DNA from: Belnapia rosea
GTDB taxonomy: Bacteria > Pseudomonadota > Alphaproteobacteria > Acetobacterales > Acetobacteraceae
Direction of reading: 5' to 3'
Assembly (NCBI RefSeq): GCF_900101615.1
Contig: NZ_FMZX01000012.1
Location: 1 to 64,000, forward strand
DNA length: 64,000 bases
Both the position numbers and the translations under genes were made by a program. Shown in pieces: positions 23,862-31,575 of this stretch; within the stretch, counting starts at the first letter, position 1; the number at the start of each line of letters is the position of its first letter. The notes under the pieces were generated by a model that saw only the letters and a program-made list of their open reading frames with translations, was not told where the DNA came from and did no database searches.

Positions 23862-26121
23862 CACCCTGCCCCTGGACAGCGCCGCCAACGCCCGGCACGG
23901 ATCGAGCATCGGCCAGCCCCTCACGCGCAGGGACGGGGTGCTGAAGGTCACCGGCCAGGCGCGCTACGCCGCTGACAACCATCCGCCCGGCCTGCTCCAT
24001 GCCGTGCTGGCCGTGAGCCGCATTGCCCGTGGCCGCGTCGCCTTCCTCGACCTGGCGGCGGCGAAGGCGCATCCCGGCGTGGTCGAGGTGATGACCCCGG
24101 CGAACCGCCCCCTGCTCGCCCAGGACCCGGACGAGAAACAGGGCCCCTTCAGCTTCCGCCTCGACCTGCTGCAGAACGACCATGTGCGTTATGCGGGGCA
24201 GCCGATTGCGGTGGTGATCGCCGAGACGCTGGAGGCGGCGACCGAGGGCGCCACCCTCCTCGCCCCGCGCTACGAGGCCGAGTCCACCCGGCTCGGGCTG
24301 GATGCCGGCGAGGCCTTCGTCCCGCCCGCCATCGGCGCCGGCAGTCCGCCGGAAGTGCGGCATGGCGATATCGAGGCCGGGCTCGCCGGTGCCGCGCACC
24401 GCATCGAGGCGACCTACGAGACGCCCGCCCAGTACCACAACGCGATGGAGCCCCATGCCATCGTGGCGTCCTGGGACGGCAACCGGCTCCTGGTCGATAC
24501 GCCGAGCCAGGGCCTTGCCTGGGCACGGGCGCGGCTTGCCGGGCTCTTCGGCATCGCGCCGGAGGATGTCCATGTCCGCAGCCCCTTCCTCGGCGGCGGC
24601 TTCGGCTCCAAGGGGCTGATCTCCGGTCCGCAGATTCTCGGCGCCGTTGCGGCGCGGATGGTCGGCCGGCCGGTGAAGCTCGTGCTGCGGCGCGAGCAGA
24701 TGTACGGTCCTGTCGGCCACCGCGCGCCGACGCAACAGGTGCTGCGCCTGGGCGCTGCGCCGGACGGCGGCTTGACCGCCCTCGCCCATCATGTGCGGAC
24801 CGTGACCAGCAGCTTCGACGATTTCTACGAAGCCGCCTGCGATGTTTCGCATACGCTCTATGCCAGCCCGGCCATCGTCACCACCGCCGATGCGGTGCGG
24901 GTGGATACGGGCACGCCCATCTTCATGCGGGCACCGGGCGAGGCGAGTGGCAGCATCGCGCTCGAGAGCGCCATCGACGAGATGGCCCTGGCCTGCGGGA
25001 TGGATCCGCTCGAATTCCGCCTCAGGAACTACGCCGAGGTCGAGCCGATCTCCGGCAAGCCCTTCTCCTCCAAGGCGCTGCGGGAGTGCTACCGGCAGGG
25101 AGCCGAGCGCTTCGGCTGGGCCGGGCGCCCGCTCGCGCCGCGGCAGATGCGCGACGAGAACGGGCTGCTGGTGGGCTGGGGCCTCGGCACGGCGACCTTC
25201 CCGGCCATCATGTTCCAGGGCCAGGCCAGGGCGGTCCTGCGCCGCGACGGCAGCGGCCTCGCCGAGCTGGGCGCCCAGGATATGGGCCAGGGCGCCTGGA
25301 CGGCACTGGCGCAGATCGCGGCGGATAGCCTTGGCCTGCCGCTCGCCCGGCTGGAGTTCCGGGCGGGCGATTCCAACCTGCCCGATGCCGGCATCGCCGG
25401 CGGCTCGGGCCATACCGCCACCGCCGGGACCGCCCTGCACAGCGCCGGTGCCGATGCCATCGGCAAGCTGGCGGCGCTGGCGATGGCGGATGAGCGCTCG
25501 CCCCTTTTCGGTGCAGGCAATGCCGGGGTGATTGCGCGCGAGGGCATGCTGCTGCGCCGCGACGACGAGAGCCGGGGCGAGTCCTTCGCCGCGATCCTCG
25601 GGCGCGCCGGGCTGGAGGAGGTCGAGGGGCGCGGCCATGGCGCCGCGGACGCCGCGGCACAGGAGCATTACGCCATGCATGCGCATGGCGCGGTCTTCGC
25701 CGAGGTGAAGGTGGATCCCGAGCTCGGCCAGATCCGGGCGACGCGCCTGGTCGGTGCCTTCGCGGCGGGGCGGATCATCAATCCGCGCCTCGTCCGCAGC
25801 CAGTATTACGGCGGCATGATCTGGGGCGTCTCCTTCGCCCTGCACGAGAAGGCCGTGCTGGACCGCCGCTCAGGCCGGGTGATGAACGCCGATCTCGCCG
25901 AGTACCATGTGCCGGTGAATGCGGATGTCCCTTCGCTCGAGGCCATCCTGGTCGAGGAGATCGATCCGCATGTGAACCCGCTCGGCGTCAAGGGCGTCGG
26001 CGAGATCGGGATCACCGGCTCGGCAGGCGCCGTCGCCAATGCCGTCTGGCATGCGACCGGCATCCGTCCCCGCCGCTTCCCGATCGGCCCCGAGGCCCTG
26101 ATCGGCGGCGCCCCCGGCTGA
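23854..26121 (+). CDS. Aldehyde oxidoreductase molybdenum-binding subunit (PaoC/YagR-like)
   Basis: Catalytic subunit of 755 residues of the xanthine-oxidase family. It oxidises aldehydes or hydroxylates N-heterocycles at a molybdopterin-cytosine-dinucleotide site. N-terminal TRRDGVLKVTGQARYAAD, central GGGFGSKG (cofactor loop), QDMGQGAWTALAQ and the C-terminal VKGVGEIGITGSAGAVANAV carrying the conserved active-site glutamate (GVGEIG) are all present. ATG 23854 overlaps the FAD gene, with CGGAGG upstream. No XdhC/PaoD maturation gene is present in the operon, so it must be encoded elsewhere. Confidence 0.94.
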   Translation: MADTLPLDSAANARHGSSIGQPLTRRDGVLKVTGQARYAADNHPPGLLHAVLAVSRIARGRVAFLDLAAAKAHPGVVEVMTPANRPLLAQDPDEKQGPFSFRLDLLQNDHVRYAGQPIAVVIAETLEAATEGATLLAPRYEAESTRLGLDAGEAFVPPAIGAGSPPEVRHGDIEAGLAGAAHRIEATYETPAQYHNAMEPHAIVASWDGNRLLVDTPSQGLAWARARLAGLFGIAPEDVHVRSPFLGGGFGSKGLISGPQILGAVAARMVGRPVKLVLRREQMYGPVGHRAPTQQVLRLGAAPDGGLTALAHHVRTVTSSFDDFYEAACDVSHTLYASPAIVTTADAVRVDTGTPIFMRAPGEASGSIALESAIDEMALACGMDPLEFRLRNYAEVEPISGKPFSSKALRECYRQGAERFGWAGRPLAPRQMRDENGLLVGWGLGTATFPAIMFQGQARAVLRRDGSGLAELGAQDMGQGAWTALAQIAADSLGLPLARLEFRAGDSNLPDAGIAGGSGHTATAGTALHSAGADAIGKLAALAMADERSPLFGAGNAGVIAREGMLLRRDDESRGESFAAILGRAGLEEVEGRGHGAADAAAQEHYAMHAHGAVFAEVKVDPELGQIRATRLVGAFAAGRIINPRLVRSQYYGGMIWGVSFALHEKAVLDRRSGRVMNADLAEYHVPVNADVPSLEAILVEEIDPHVNPLGVKGVGEIGITGSAGAVANAVWHATGIRPRRFPIGPEALIGGAPG

Positions 26122-26396
26122 GTGGCCGCCCGCCTATCCGGCAGCCACTTCCACCAGCACCAGCTCCGCATCCTCCGAGGCGGTGATCTCCATCACCGCC
26201 TCATCGACACTGCAGGGATGGCCGCATTGCCGCAGTTTAAGCCGCGCCTCACCTCCCGTAGAGGCTGGATCGGCGAAGCTTTGCCCTGTCGTCCCGAAGG
26301 CCCGCTGCCTCGGCATCTGGTGAACGGACGGGCGACGTTCGGCAACGGCTATTTCCCGGCAAGCCGTTGTCAGACTGGGGGCCCATGGAGGCCGCC
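26122..26396. other. Non-coding or decayed stretch between two operons
   Basis: No convincing gene. On the minus strand, 26134-26230 reads LRQCGHPCSVDEAV then ITASEDAELVLVEVAAG and a stop, which looks like the last piece of a real protein, but the upstream frame has no domain or ribosome site and the fragment is only about 30-60 codons. It may be a gene remnant. An imperfect hairpin (CAACGGCT at 26343-26350 with AGCCGTTG at 26362-26369) lies just before the terminator. Confidence 0.4.
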
Positions 26397-26436
26397 ATCG
26401 GGCCGGCTGGATCTCCGGCCGGCCCGATTCTTTTTT
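26397..26436 (+). terminator. Rho-independent terminator
   Basis: A perfect 11-bp stem ATCGGGCCGGC/GCCGGCCCGAT (26397-26407 with 26418-26428), a 10-base loop and a T-run TCTTTTTT at 26429-26436. It reads on the plus strand, towards the convergent hydrogenase-like operon that ends at 26453, and probably ends aldehyde-oxidoreductase transcripts. It is one of the two clearest intrinsic terminators in the window. Confidence 0.85.
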
Positions 26437-26452
26437 CGCCCAATCTTGCCCC

Positions 26453-26998
26453 TCAGCCCCCCGCGCGCTGCGCCTCGATCAGGGCCAGCATCCCTTCGAG
26501 CAATTGCGTCGGCGTCGGCGGGCAGCCCGGGATCAGCAGATCGACCGGCAGCGCCGCATCGATCCCGCCCTCGACCGCGTAGCTGTCCTTGAAACTGCCG
26601 CCATCCACGGCACAATCCCCTGCCGCCACGACCCATTTCGGCTCGGGCATGCATTCTGCCGTGCGCAGCAGCGCCTCGCGCATGTTGCGGGTCAGCGGGC
26701 CGGTGACGAGCAGCACATCGGCATGGCGTGGGCTGGCGACGAAGCGCAGGCCGAAGCGCTCCAGGTCATGCACCACATTCTGCATGGCATTGATCTCGAG
26801 CTCGCAGCCATTGCAGGAGCCGGCATCCACCTGGCGTATGGCAAGGCTGCGCCCGAGCCGCGTCTGGGCAGCAGCCTCCAGCCGCGCCACCAGCGCCTGC
26901 ACCACCTCCTCCGGCGGCACCGGCGGCGGGTCGGTCAGTGGCGCGGATACCAGGCCCTGCGCCAGCCGCGGCCAGAGCAACCGGCGCCAGCCCTGCAT
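26453..26998 (-). CDS. NuoB/HyfI-like [4Fe-4S] subunit of an Ehr-type complex
   Basis: Homologue of complex I NuoB and hydrogenase small subunits HycG/HyfI, 181 residues. The N2-type cluster ligands are all kept: C62 and C65 (SCNGCE), C129 (AGDCA) and C159 (PGCPP). A short N-terminal hydrophobic/basic stretch may touch the membrane arm. Its ATG overlaps the large-subunit stop (TGATG). In complex I this subunit hands electrons to the quinone site; in hydrogenases it serves the nickel-iron site, which is missing in the partner subunit here. Confidence 0.9.
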   Translation of the reverse strand: MQGWRRLLWPRLAQGLVSAPLTDPPPVPPEEVVQALVARLEAAAQTRLGRSLAIRQVDAGSCNGCELEINAMQNVVHDLERFGLRFVASPRHADVLLVTGPLTRNMREALLRTAECMPEPKWVVAAGDCAVDGGSFKDSYAVEGGIDAALPVDLLIPGCPPTPTQLLEGMLALIEAQRAGG

Positions 26999-28500
26999 CA
27001 GAGATCGACTCCGCTATAGGAGGCATTGACGCTTTTGTTGATGAGCGGGAAGTCGGCCACGATATTCCCCTCGATCGCCGCCTCGAGCAGCGGCCAGTGC
27101 AGCCAGGACGGGTCGCGCGGAAAGACGGCGCGCACCAGCCCCTCGTCATCCAGCGCCACCCAATGCAGGCATTCGCCACGGAAGCCCTCGACAAGCCCGA
27201 GCCCCTCGCCGCCGCGCTGCGGCAGCGGGACCAGCAATTCGCCGGGTGGCAGGCTCTCCAGCAGCCCCTTGGCCAGCGCGACCGACCGGTGCATCTCGGC
27301 GAGACGGATACGCGCCCGCGCATCCACATCCCCCGCCGTGAGCACCGCGGCCTCGGCCGGCGCATAGGGCGCATAGCCCGGCCTTCGCCGCGCGTCGAAG
27401 CCGCGGCCCGAGGCGCGCCCCACCACCCCGCCGGCGGCGAAGAGCATGGCCAGGGCAGGCGTGATCACCCCGGTGCCGACCATCCGGTCCTGCAGGCTGG
27501 CATGGCTGTCATAGACAGCTTCCAGCGCCGGCAACTCCGCCGCGACCATCGCCAGCGCCGCACGGATTGCGGCATCGCCGCCAGGGCGCAGGTCATCGCT
27601 CACGCCGCCGGGCACCACCCGGTCCATCATCAGGCGATGGCCGAAGGCCGTGTTGGCAGCCCGCAGCACCGCCTCGCGCAGCGCCCCGGCCCGGGCGTGC
27701 AGCCAGGCAAAGGATGCGTCGTTACAGAGAAAGCCCCAATCGTTCAGGTGATTGTGCAGCCGTTCCAGCTCCGCCATCAGGGCGCGCAGGGCGAGCGCCC
27801 GGGGCGAGGGCGTGATCCCCAACGCCGCCTCGACGCCCTGGGCGAAAGCCCAGCCATGCGCGACGGTCGAATCACCGGAGAGCCGCGCCGCGAAACGCGC
27901 CGCGACGGGTGCCGGCTTGCCGAGCATCAGCCCGATCTGTCCCTTGTGCAGGTAGCCGAGCCGCGCCTCCAGCCGCACCACCGTCTCGCCCTGGACATGG
28001 AAGCGGAAATGCCCCGGCTCGATGATGCCGGCATGGACGGGGCCGACCGGGATCTGGTGCACGCCCTCCCCCTCGACCGGGAGGAAGACCGGCTGCGGCG
28101 GCGCCATGCCGTTCGGCGCTGGATTCGCCGCCAGCGGGCCGGTGACCGGCCAACGGCCATGGTCGAGCCAGGGCCGCTGGTCGGTGCCGCCCTCGGCCAC
28201 GAACCCCCAGAGGTCGCGGATCATGCGCTCGAACAGCACCGCCCCCGGCCGCACCGGCGAGAATGCGGCAAAACGCCCATCGGGCACGCCGCAGGAGGCG
28301 ATCAGCAGGCCGTCCTCGATCAGCAATGCCGCATGCACCTGGCCTGGATCACCCCAAAGGCCGAGCAGCGCCACCTCCGGCATGTCGGCGAGCGCCGCGA
28401 CCAGCGTCGCCCATTGGGCCCGGTCGAGCAGGTAGCGCTGGTGCGGGCGGCAGCCCTGCTCCTGACCATGACGGATCAGCCGCAGCAGCGTATCGCTCAT
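26998..28500 (-). CDS. NuoCD/HyfG-like large subunit lacking nickel-iron ligands
   Basis: Fusion of a NuoC-like part (about 1-95) and a NuoD/hydrogenase large-subunit part (about 145-500), 500 residues. HQIPVGPVHAGIIEPGHFRFH and LEARLGYLHKGQ are standard for HyfG. The first metal motif, normally CGxC, is replaced by ARLSGDSTVAHG (205-216), and the C-terminal DPCxxC is replaced by NKSVNASYSGVDL. All four nickel ligands are therefore gone, so the protein cannot be a nickel-iron hydrogenase. This matches energy-converting-hydrogenase-related (Ehr) complexes. ATG 28500 is the start; its stop overlaps the NuoB-like gene. Confidence 0.9.
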   Translation of the reverse strand: MSDTLLRLIRHGQEQGCRPHQRYLLDRAQWATLVAALADMPEVALLGLWGDPGQVHAALLIEDGLLIASCGVPDGRFAAFSPVRPGAVLFERMIRDLWGFVAEGGTDQRPWLDHGRWPVTGPLAANPAPNGMAPPQPVFLPVEGEGVHQIPVGPVHAGIIEPGHFRFHVQGETVVRLEARLGYLHKGQIGLMLGKPAPVAARFAARLSGDSTVAHGWAFAQGVEAALGITPSPRALALRALMAELERLHNHLNDWGFLCNDASFAWLHARAGALREAVLRAANTAFGHRLMMDRVVPGGVSDDLRPGGDAAIRAALAMVAAELPALEAVYDSHASLQDRMVGTGVITPALAMLFAAGGVVGRASGRGFDARRRPGYAPYAPAEAAVLTAGDVDARARIRLAEMHRSVALAKGLLESLPPGELLVPLPQRGGEGLGLVEGFRGECLHWVALDDEGLVRAVFPRDPSWLHWPLLEAAIEGNIVADFPLINKSVNASYSGVDL

Positions 28501-29948
28501 CCCACCACCCCCGCCGCCTCGCCGAGCATCGCCCGCAGCGGCCCGGGCAGCGCCACGCCCAGCAGCAGCGCCAGGACTAGATGCAGCCAGATCGGGCCGA
28601 GGCTCGGCCAATGCAGCTTCTCCGGGCCTGCCGCTGGCGGCGTACCTGGCCCCGGATCGCCGAAGCAGAGCAGTTGCAGCGTGTGGATCTTCGCTGCCAC
28701 TGCCACCAGCAGGCCGAGGCCGAGCGGCAGGATGACCCAGGGATGCGTCGCCGCCACCTCCGTCACCAGCAGGAATTCGCTGGCGAAGAGCGCGAAGGGT
28801 GGCAGCCCTGCCACTGCGAGTATGCCGGTCACCAGTGCCCAGCCGAGCGCCGGGTATGATGCGCAGAGCCCACCCAGATCGGCGATCCGCTGCGACCCGC
28901 GCAGCCGCACCGCGGCGCCGATGCCGAAGAACACCGCCGATTTTGCCAATGAATGGCCGAGCATGTGCAGCAGCCCGGCAAGATGCCCGGCCGGGCCGCC
29001 GATGCCGAAGCCGGTCGCGGCGAGGCCCATATGCAGGATGCTGCTCCAGGCGAAGAAGCGCCGCGCATCACGCCGGCGCCAGAGTGCGAAGGCCGCGACC
29101 AGTACCGAGGCCAGGCCGAAGGCCAGCAGAAGCGCCCCCGGCGGCACCGTCTCGGGATGCGCGCCGACCACCGCCTTCACCCGCACCACCGCCTGCAGCG
29201 CCGCATTCAGCAGCAGGCCCGAGAGCACGGCGGAGATGGCGATCGGCCCCTCGGCCTCGGCATCCGGCAGCCAGGCGTGCAGCGGCACCAGCCCGGCCTT
29301 GGTGCCATAGCCCACCAGCAGGAAAACGAAGGCAAGGTTCAGCACGCCCGGGTCGCAGCGCGCGGCGACCTCCCGCAGCACCGCCCAGGACAGCGCATCC
29401 TCCTCCCCCACCACCGGCCGCGCCGCGAGGGAGAGGATGATGGTGCCGAGCAGCGCGAGCGCGATGCCGACGCCGCACAGGATGAAGAATTTCCACGCCG
29501 CCTCGATCGCCGCCGGCGTCCCGTGCAGGCCGACCATCAGCACGCTGGCGAGCGTCGCGATCTCGATCGCCACCCACATCACGCCGAGATTGTCGGCCAG
29601 CAGCGCCAGGGCCTGGGCCCCCATGAAGACCTGGAAGGCAACATGGAAGGCGCGCAGCCGCAGCGGGTCCAGCGTCTCGGCCGCCAGGGCACCATAGGAA
29701 TAGACCGCGGTCGTCAGACCGATGAGGAAGGACAGCAGCACCAGCGGCAGGTTGAGCGCATCGAGCCGCGTCCAGCCCTGCACCCCCACCGGCTCCGCGA
29801 GGAGCAGCAGGGCGAGCAGGAAGGAGGCCGCCGAGACGCCGATATTCACCAGCGCCGCCACCCGTTCCCGCGGGAGGAAGCCCAGCAGCGCCGCCCCGGC
29901 CCAGGGCAGGAAGACGAGCGCCCAGGCAAGCGGGAATTCCGCCGGCAT
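28497..29948 (-). CDS. hyfF: HyfF/NuoN-like proton-translocating antiporter subunit
   Basis: Polytopic membrane protein of 483 residues, about 13-14 helices, Mrp/NuoL-M-N family. It has the helix-5 glutamate in MWVAIEIATLAS, the lysine in GYGTKAGLVPLHAWLPDAEAEGP and further charged positions in broken helices, as needed for ion pumping. ATG 29948 has GGAGG seven bases upstream, and its first base is the last base of the HyfE stop (TGATG). Much longer upstream frames are shadows. With the HyfB-like subunit it gives the complex two putative pumping channels. Confidence 0.9.
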   Translation of the reverse strand: MPAEFPLAWALVFLPWAGAALLGFLPRERVAALVNIGVSAASFLLALLLLAEPVGVQGWTRLDALNLPLVLLSFLIGLTTAVYSYGALAAETLDPLRLRAFHVAFQVFMGAQALALLADNLGVMWVAIEIATLASVLMVGLHGTPAAIEAAWKFFILCGVGIALALLGTIILSLAARPVVGEEDALSWAVLREVAARCDPGVLNLAFVFLLVGYGTKAGLVPLHAWLPDAEAEGPIAISAVLSGLLLNAALQAVVRVKAVVGAHPETVPPGALLLAFGLASVLVAAFALWRRRDARRFFAWSSILHMGLAATGFGIGGPAGHLAGLLHMLGHSLAKSAVFFGIGAAVRLRGSQRIADLGGLCASYPALGWALVTGILAVAGLPPFALFASEFLLVTEVAATHPWVILPLGLGLLVAVAAKIHTLQLLCFGDPGPGTPPAAGPEKLHWPSLGPIWLHLVLALLLGVALPGPLRAMLGEAAGVVG

Positions 29949-30616
29949 CAACCCTCCTCCCCCCGGTGCGGGTGCAGCAGGGCGGTGTCGAGGCTGTCGA
30001 AGCGCCCGCGGATCTGGAAGGTGAAGACTCCGGCGACGACCAGCACCAGCATCACCAGCGCCGCGGTCGAAAGCTCCACCACCAGCGGCATCCCGGTGAC
30101 GCCGACAGCGGCCAGCACCAGCCCGTTCTCGAGGCTCATCAGCCCCACCACCTGAAGGATGGCGTTGCGCCGGGTGATCATCATCAGCATCCCGAGCAGC
30201 ACGACGGAAAGGGCGAGCGCCAGATCCTCCCGTGCCAGGGCCTGCGCCCCGGTGGTGATCGGCAGCGTCACCATGATGGCGAGCGCCACCAGCCCCACCC
30301 CGGCCACCAGGCTCGGCCCGATGCCGAGCGCCGGATCCACGCCACGCGCCAGGGCCAGCTTGCGGATCATCCAGCGGAGCGCGAAGGGGATGAGCCCTGC
30401 CTTCGCCACGGCGGCGATCAGCGCCGTCAGGTAGAGCTGCGGCGCCCCCTGCACGAAGCCCTGCCATGCGGCAGCGGCCGCGAGCACCGCCCCCTGCGCC
30501 GCCAGCACGCTCACCACCGCCGCGACCCGCCGCTGGTAGAGCAGCATGAAGGAGAGCAGCAGCATCGCGCCCCCCAGGAGATGCGCGACGTCGTAGGGAA
30601 GCTGGCCGAAGCCCAT
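29948..30616 (-). CDS. hyfE: HyfE-like membrane subunit
   Basis: Membrane protein of 222 residues with six to seven hydrophobic helices, corresponding to hydrogenase-4 subunit E, which combines a NuoK-like part (LSVVLLGMLMMITRRNAILQVVGLMSLENGL, residues about 137-167, with the conserved glutamate of NuoK) with extra N-terminal helices. Overlapping stops and starts link it to its neighbours. It would form part of the proton path between the antiporter subunits and the NuoH-like subunit. Confidence 0.88.
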   Translation of the reverse strand: MGFGQLPYDVAHLLGGAMLLLSFMLLYQRRVAAVVSVLAAQGAVLAAAAAWQGFVQGAPQLYLTALIAAVAKAGLIPFALRWMIRKLALARGVDPALGIGPSLVAGVGLVALAIMVTLPITTGAQALAREDLALALSVVLLGMLMMITRRNAILQVVGLMSLENGLVLAAVGVTGMPLVVELSTAALVMLVLVVAGVFTFQIRGRFDSLDTALLHPHRGEEG

Positions 30617-31575
30617 CAGGCGAAACCCGTCGAGACGAAAAGCAGCGCCGCCGCCAGCAGGGCCAGCAGCAGCGCAGCGCCGAGAAATTCCGGCACCCGG
30701 AACACCCGCATCTTGGCGATGGCATTCTCGAAGAATGCGAGTGCCAGGCAGAGCGTGCCCATCTTCGCCGCCCAGGCCAGCAGCCCGATCAACCAGGCGA
30801 GCGGCCCGGTGCCGGCCGGCGCCACGCCGAAGGGCAGGAAGATGGCCGAGACCAGCGCCAGCCAGAGGGTCAGCTTCAGCGCCGCCTGGTAGTCCCAGAG
30901 CGCGAGATGCCGGCCGGACGCCTCCAGCAGCATCGCCTCATGCACCATGGTGAGCTCGAGATGCGTCGACGGGTTGTCGACCGGGATGCGCGCATTCTCG
31001 GCGAGCGCCACCGCCAGCATCGCCACCGCCGCGAGGCCGAGCGAAACGCGGAGGCCGAGCGCCCCGTCGCGGAACACGGCGCCGATCTGGTCGAGATTGG
31101 TGGTGCCAGCCAGGATGGCGAAGCTCAACGCCGAGACCAGCAGCGCCGGCTCGGCGAAGACGGCGAAGCTCATCTCCCGTGCCGCGCCGAGCCCGCCGAA
31201 AGCGGTGCCGACATCCAGCCCGTTGAGCGCCAGCGCCATCCGCGCCAGGGCCAGCAGCCCCGCCACCAGCACGAGATCGGCCACGGGGGCGAAGGCCATG
31301 CCATGGGCGAAGCTCGGCACCAGGGCGATGGCGACCACGGTGACCGCGACGGCGAGGTGGGGCGCGGCTTCGGTGACGACGGAGGCATTCTCCGCCAGGA
31401 CCGGGCGTTTGCGCAGCAGCTTCGCCAGGTCGCGGAGCGGCTGCAGCGGCGAAGTGCCACGCCGGCCGAGCATCCGCGCCTTCAGCCAGCGCACCACGCC
31501 AAGGACCAGCGGCGCCGCCGCCAGCATCAGCGCGAGGTGCAGGAGTTGCGCGATCACAGCGCCAAGCACTGCCAC
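30616..31575 (-). CDS. HyfC/NuoH-like membrane subunit
   Basis: Membrane subunit of 319 residues and about eight helices. The NuoH family is recognised by LQPLRDLAKLLRKRP (about 44-58) and AENARIPVDNPSTHLELTMVHEAMLLEASGRHLAL (about 193-227), the charged loop that in complex I lines the quinone entry and couples redox chemistry to pumping. GTG 31575 starts directly after the HyfB stop. Retention of this acidic loop suggests the complex still couples electron transfer to ion movement. Confidence 0.9.
   Translation of the reverse strand: MAVLGAVIAQLLHLALMLAAAPLVLGVVRWLKARMLGRRGTSPLQPLRDLAKLLRKRPVLAENASVVTEAAPHLAVAVTVVAIALVPSFAHGMAFAPVADLVLVAGLLALARMALALNGLDVGTAFGGLGAAREMSFAVFAEPALLVSALSFAILAGTTNLDQIGAVFRDGALGLRVSLGLAAVAMLAVALAENARIPVDNPSTHLELTMVHEAMLLEASGRHLALWDYQAALKLTLWLALVSAIFLPFGVAPAGTGPLAWLIGLLAWAAKMGTLCLALAFFENAIAKMRVFRVPEFLGAALLLALLAAALLFVSTGFA

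Noticed and set aside
23572-25845. 757-codon minus-strand frame across the molybdenum subunit gene
   Set aside because: Antisense shadow of a well-supported xanthine-oxidase-family protein.
26998-28500. True hydrogenase-4 or formate hydrogenlyase
   Set aside because: Both cysteine pairs for nickel-iron are absent from the large subunit, and no hydrogenase maturation genes are nearby.
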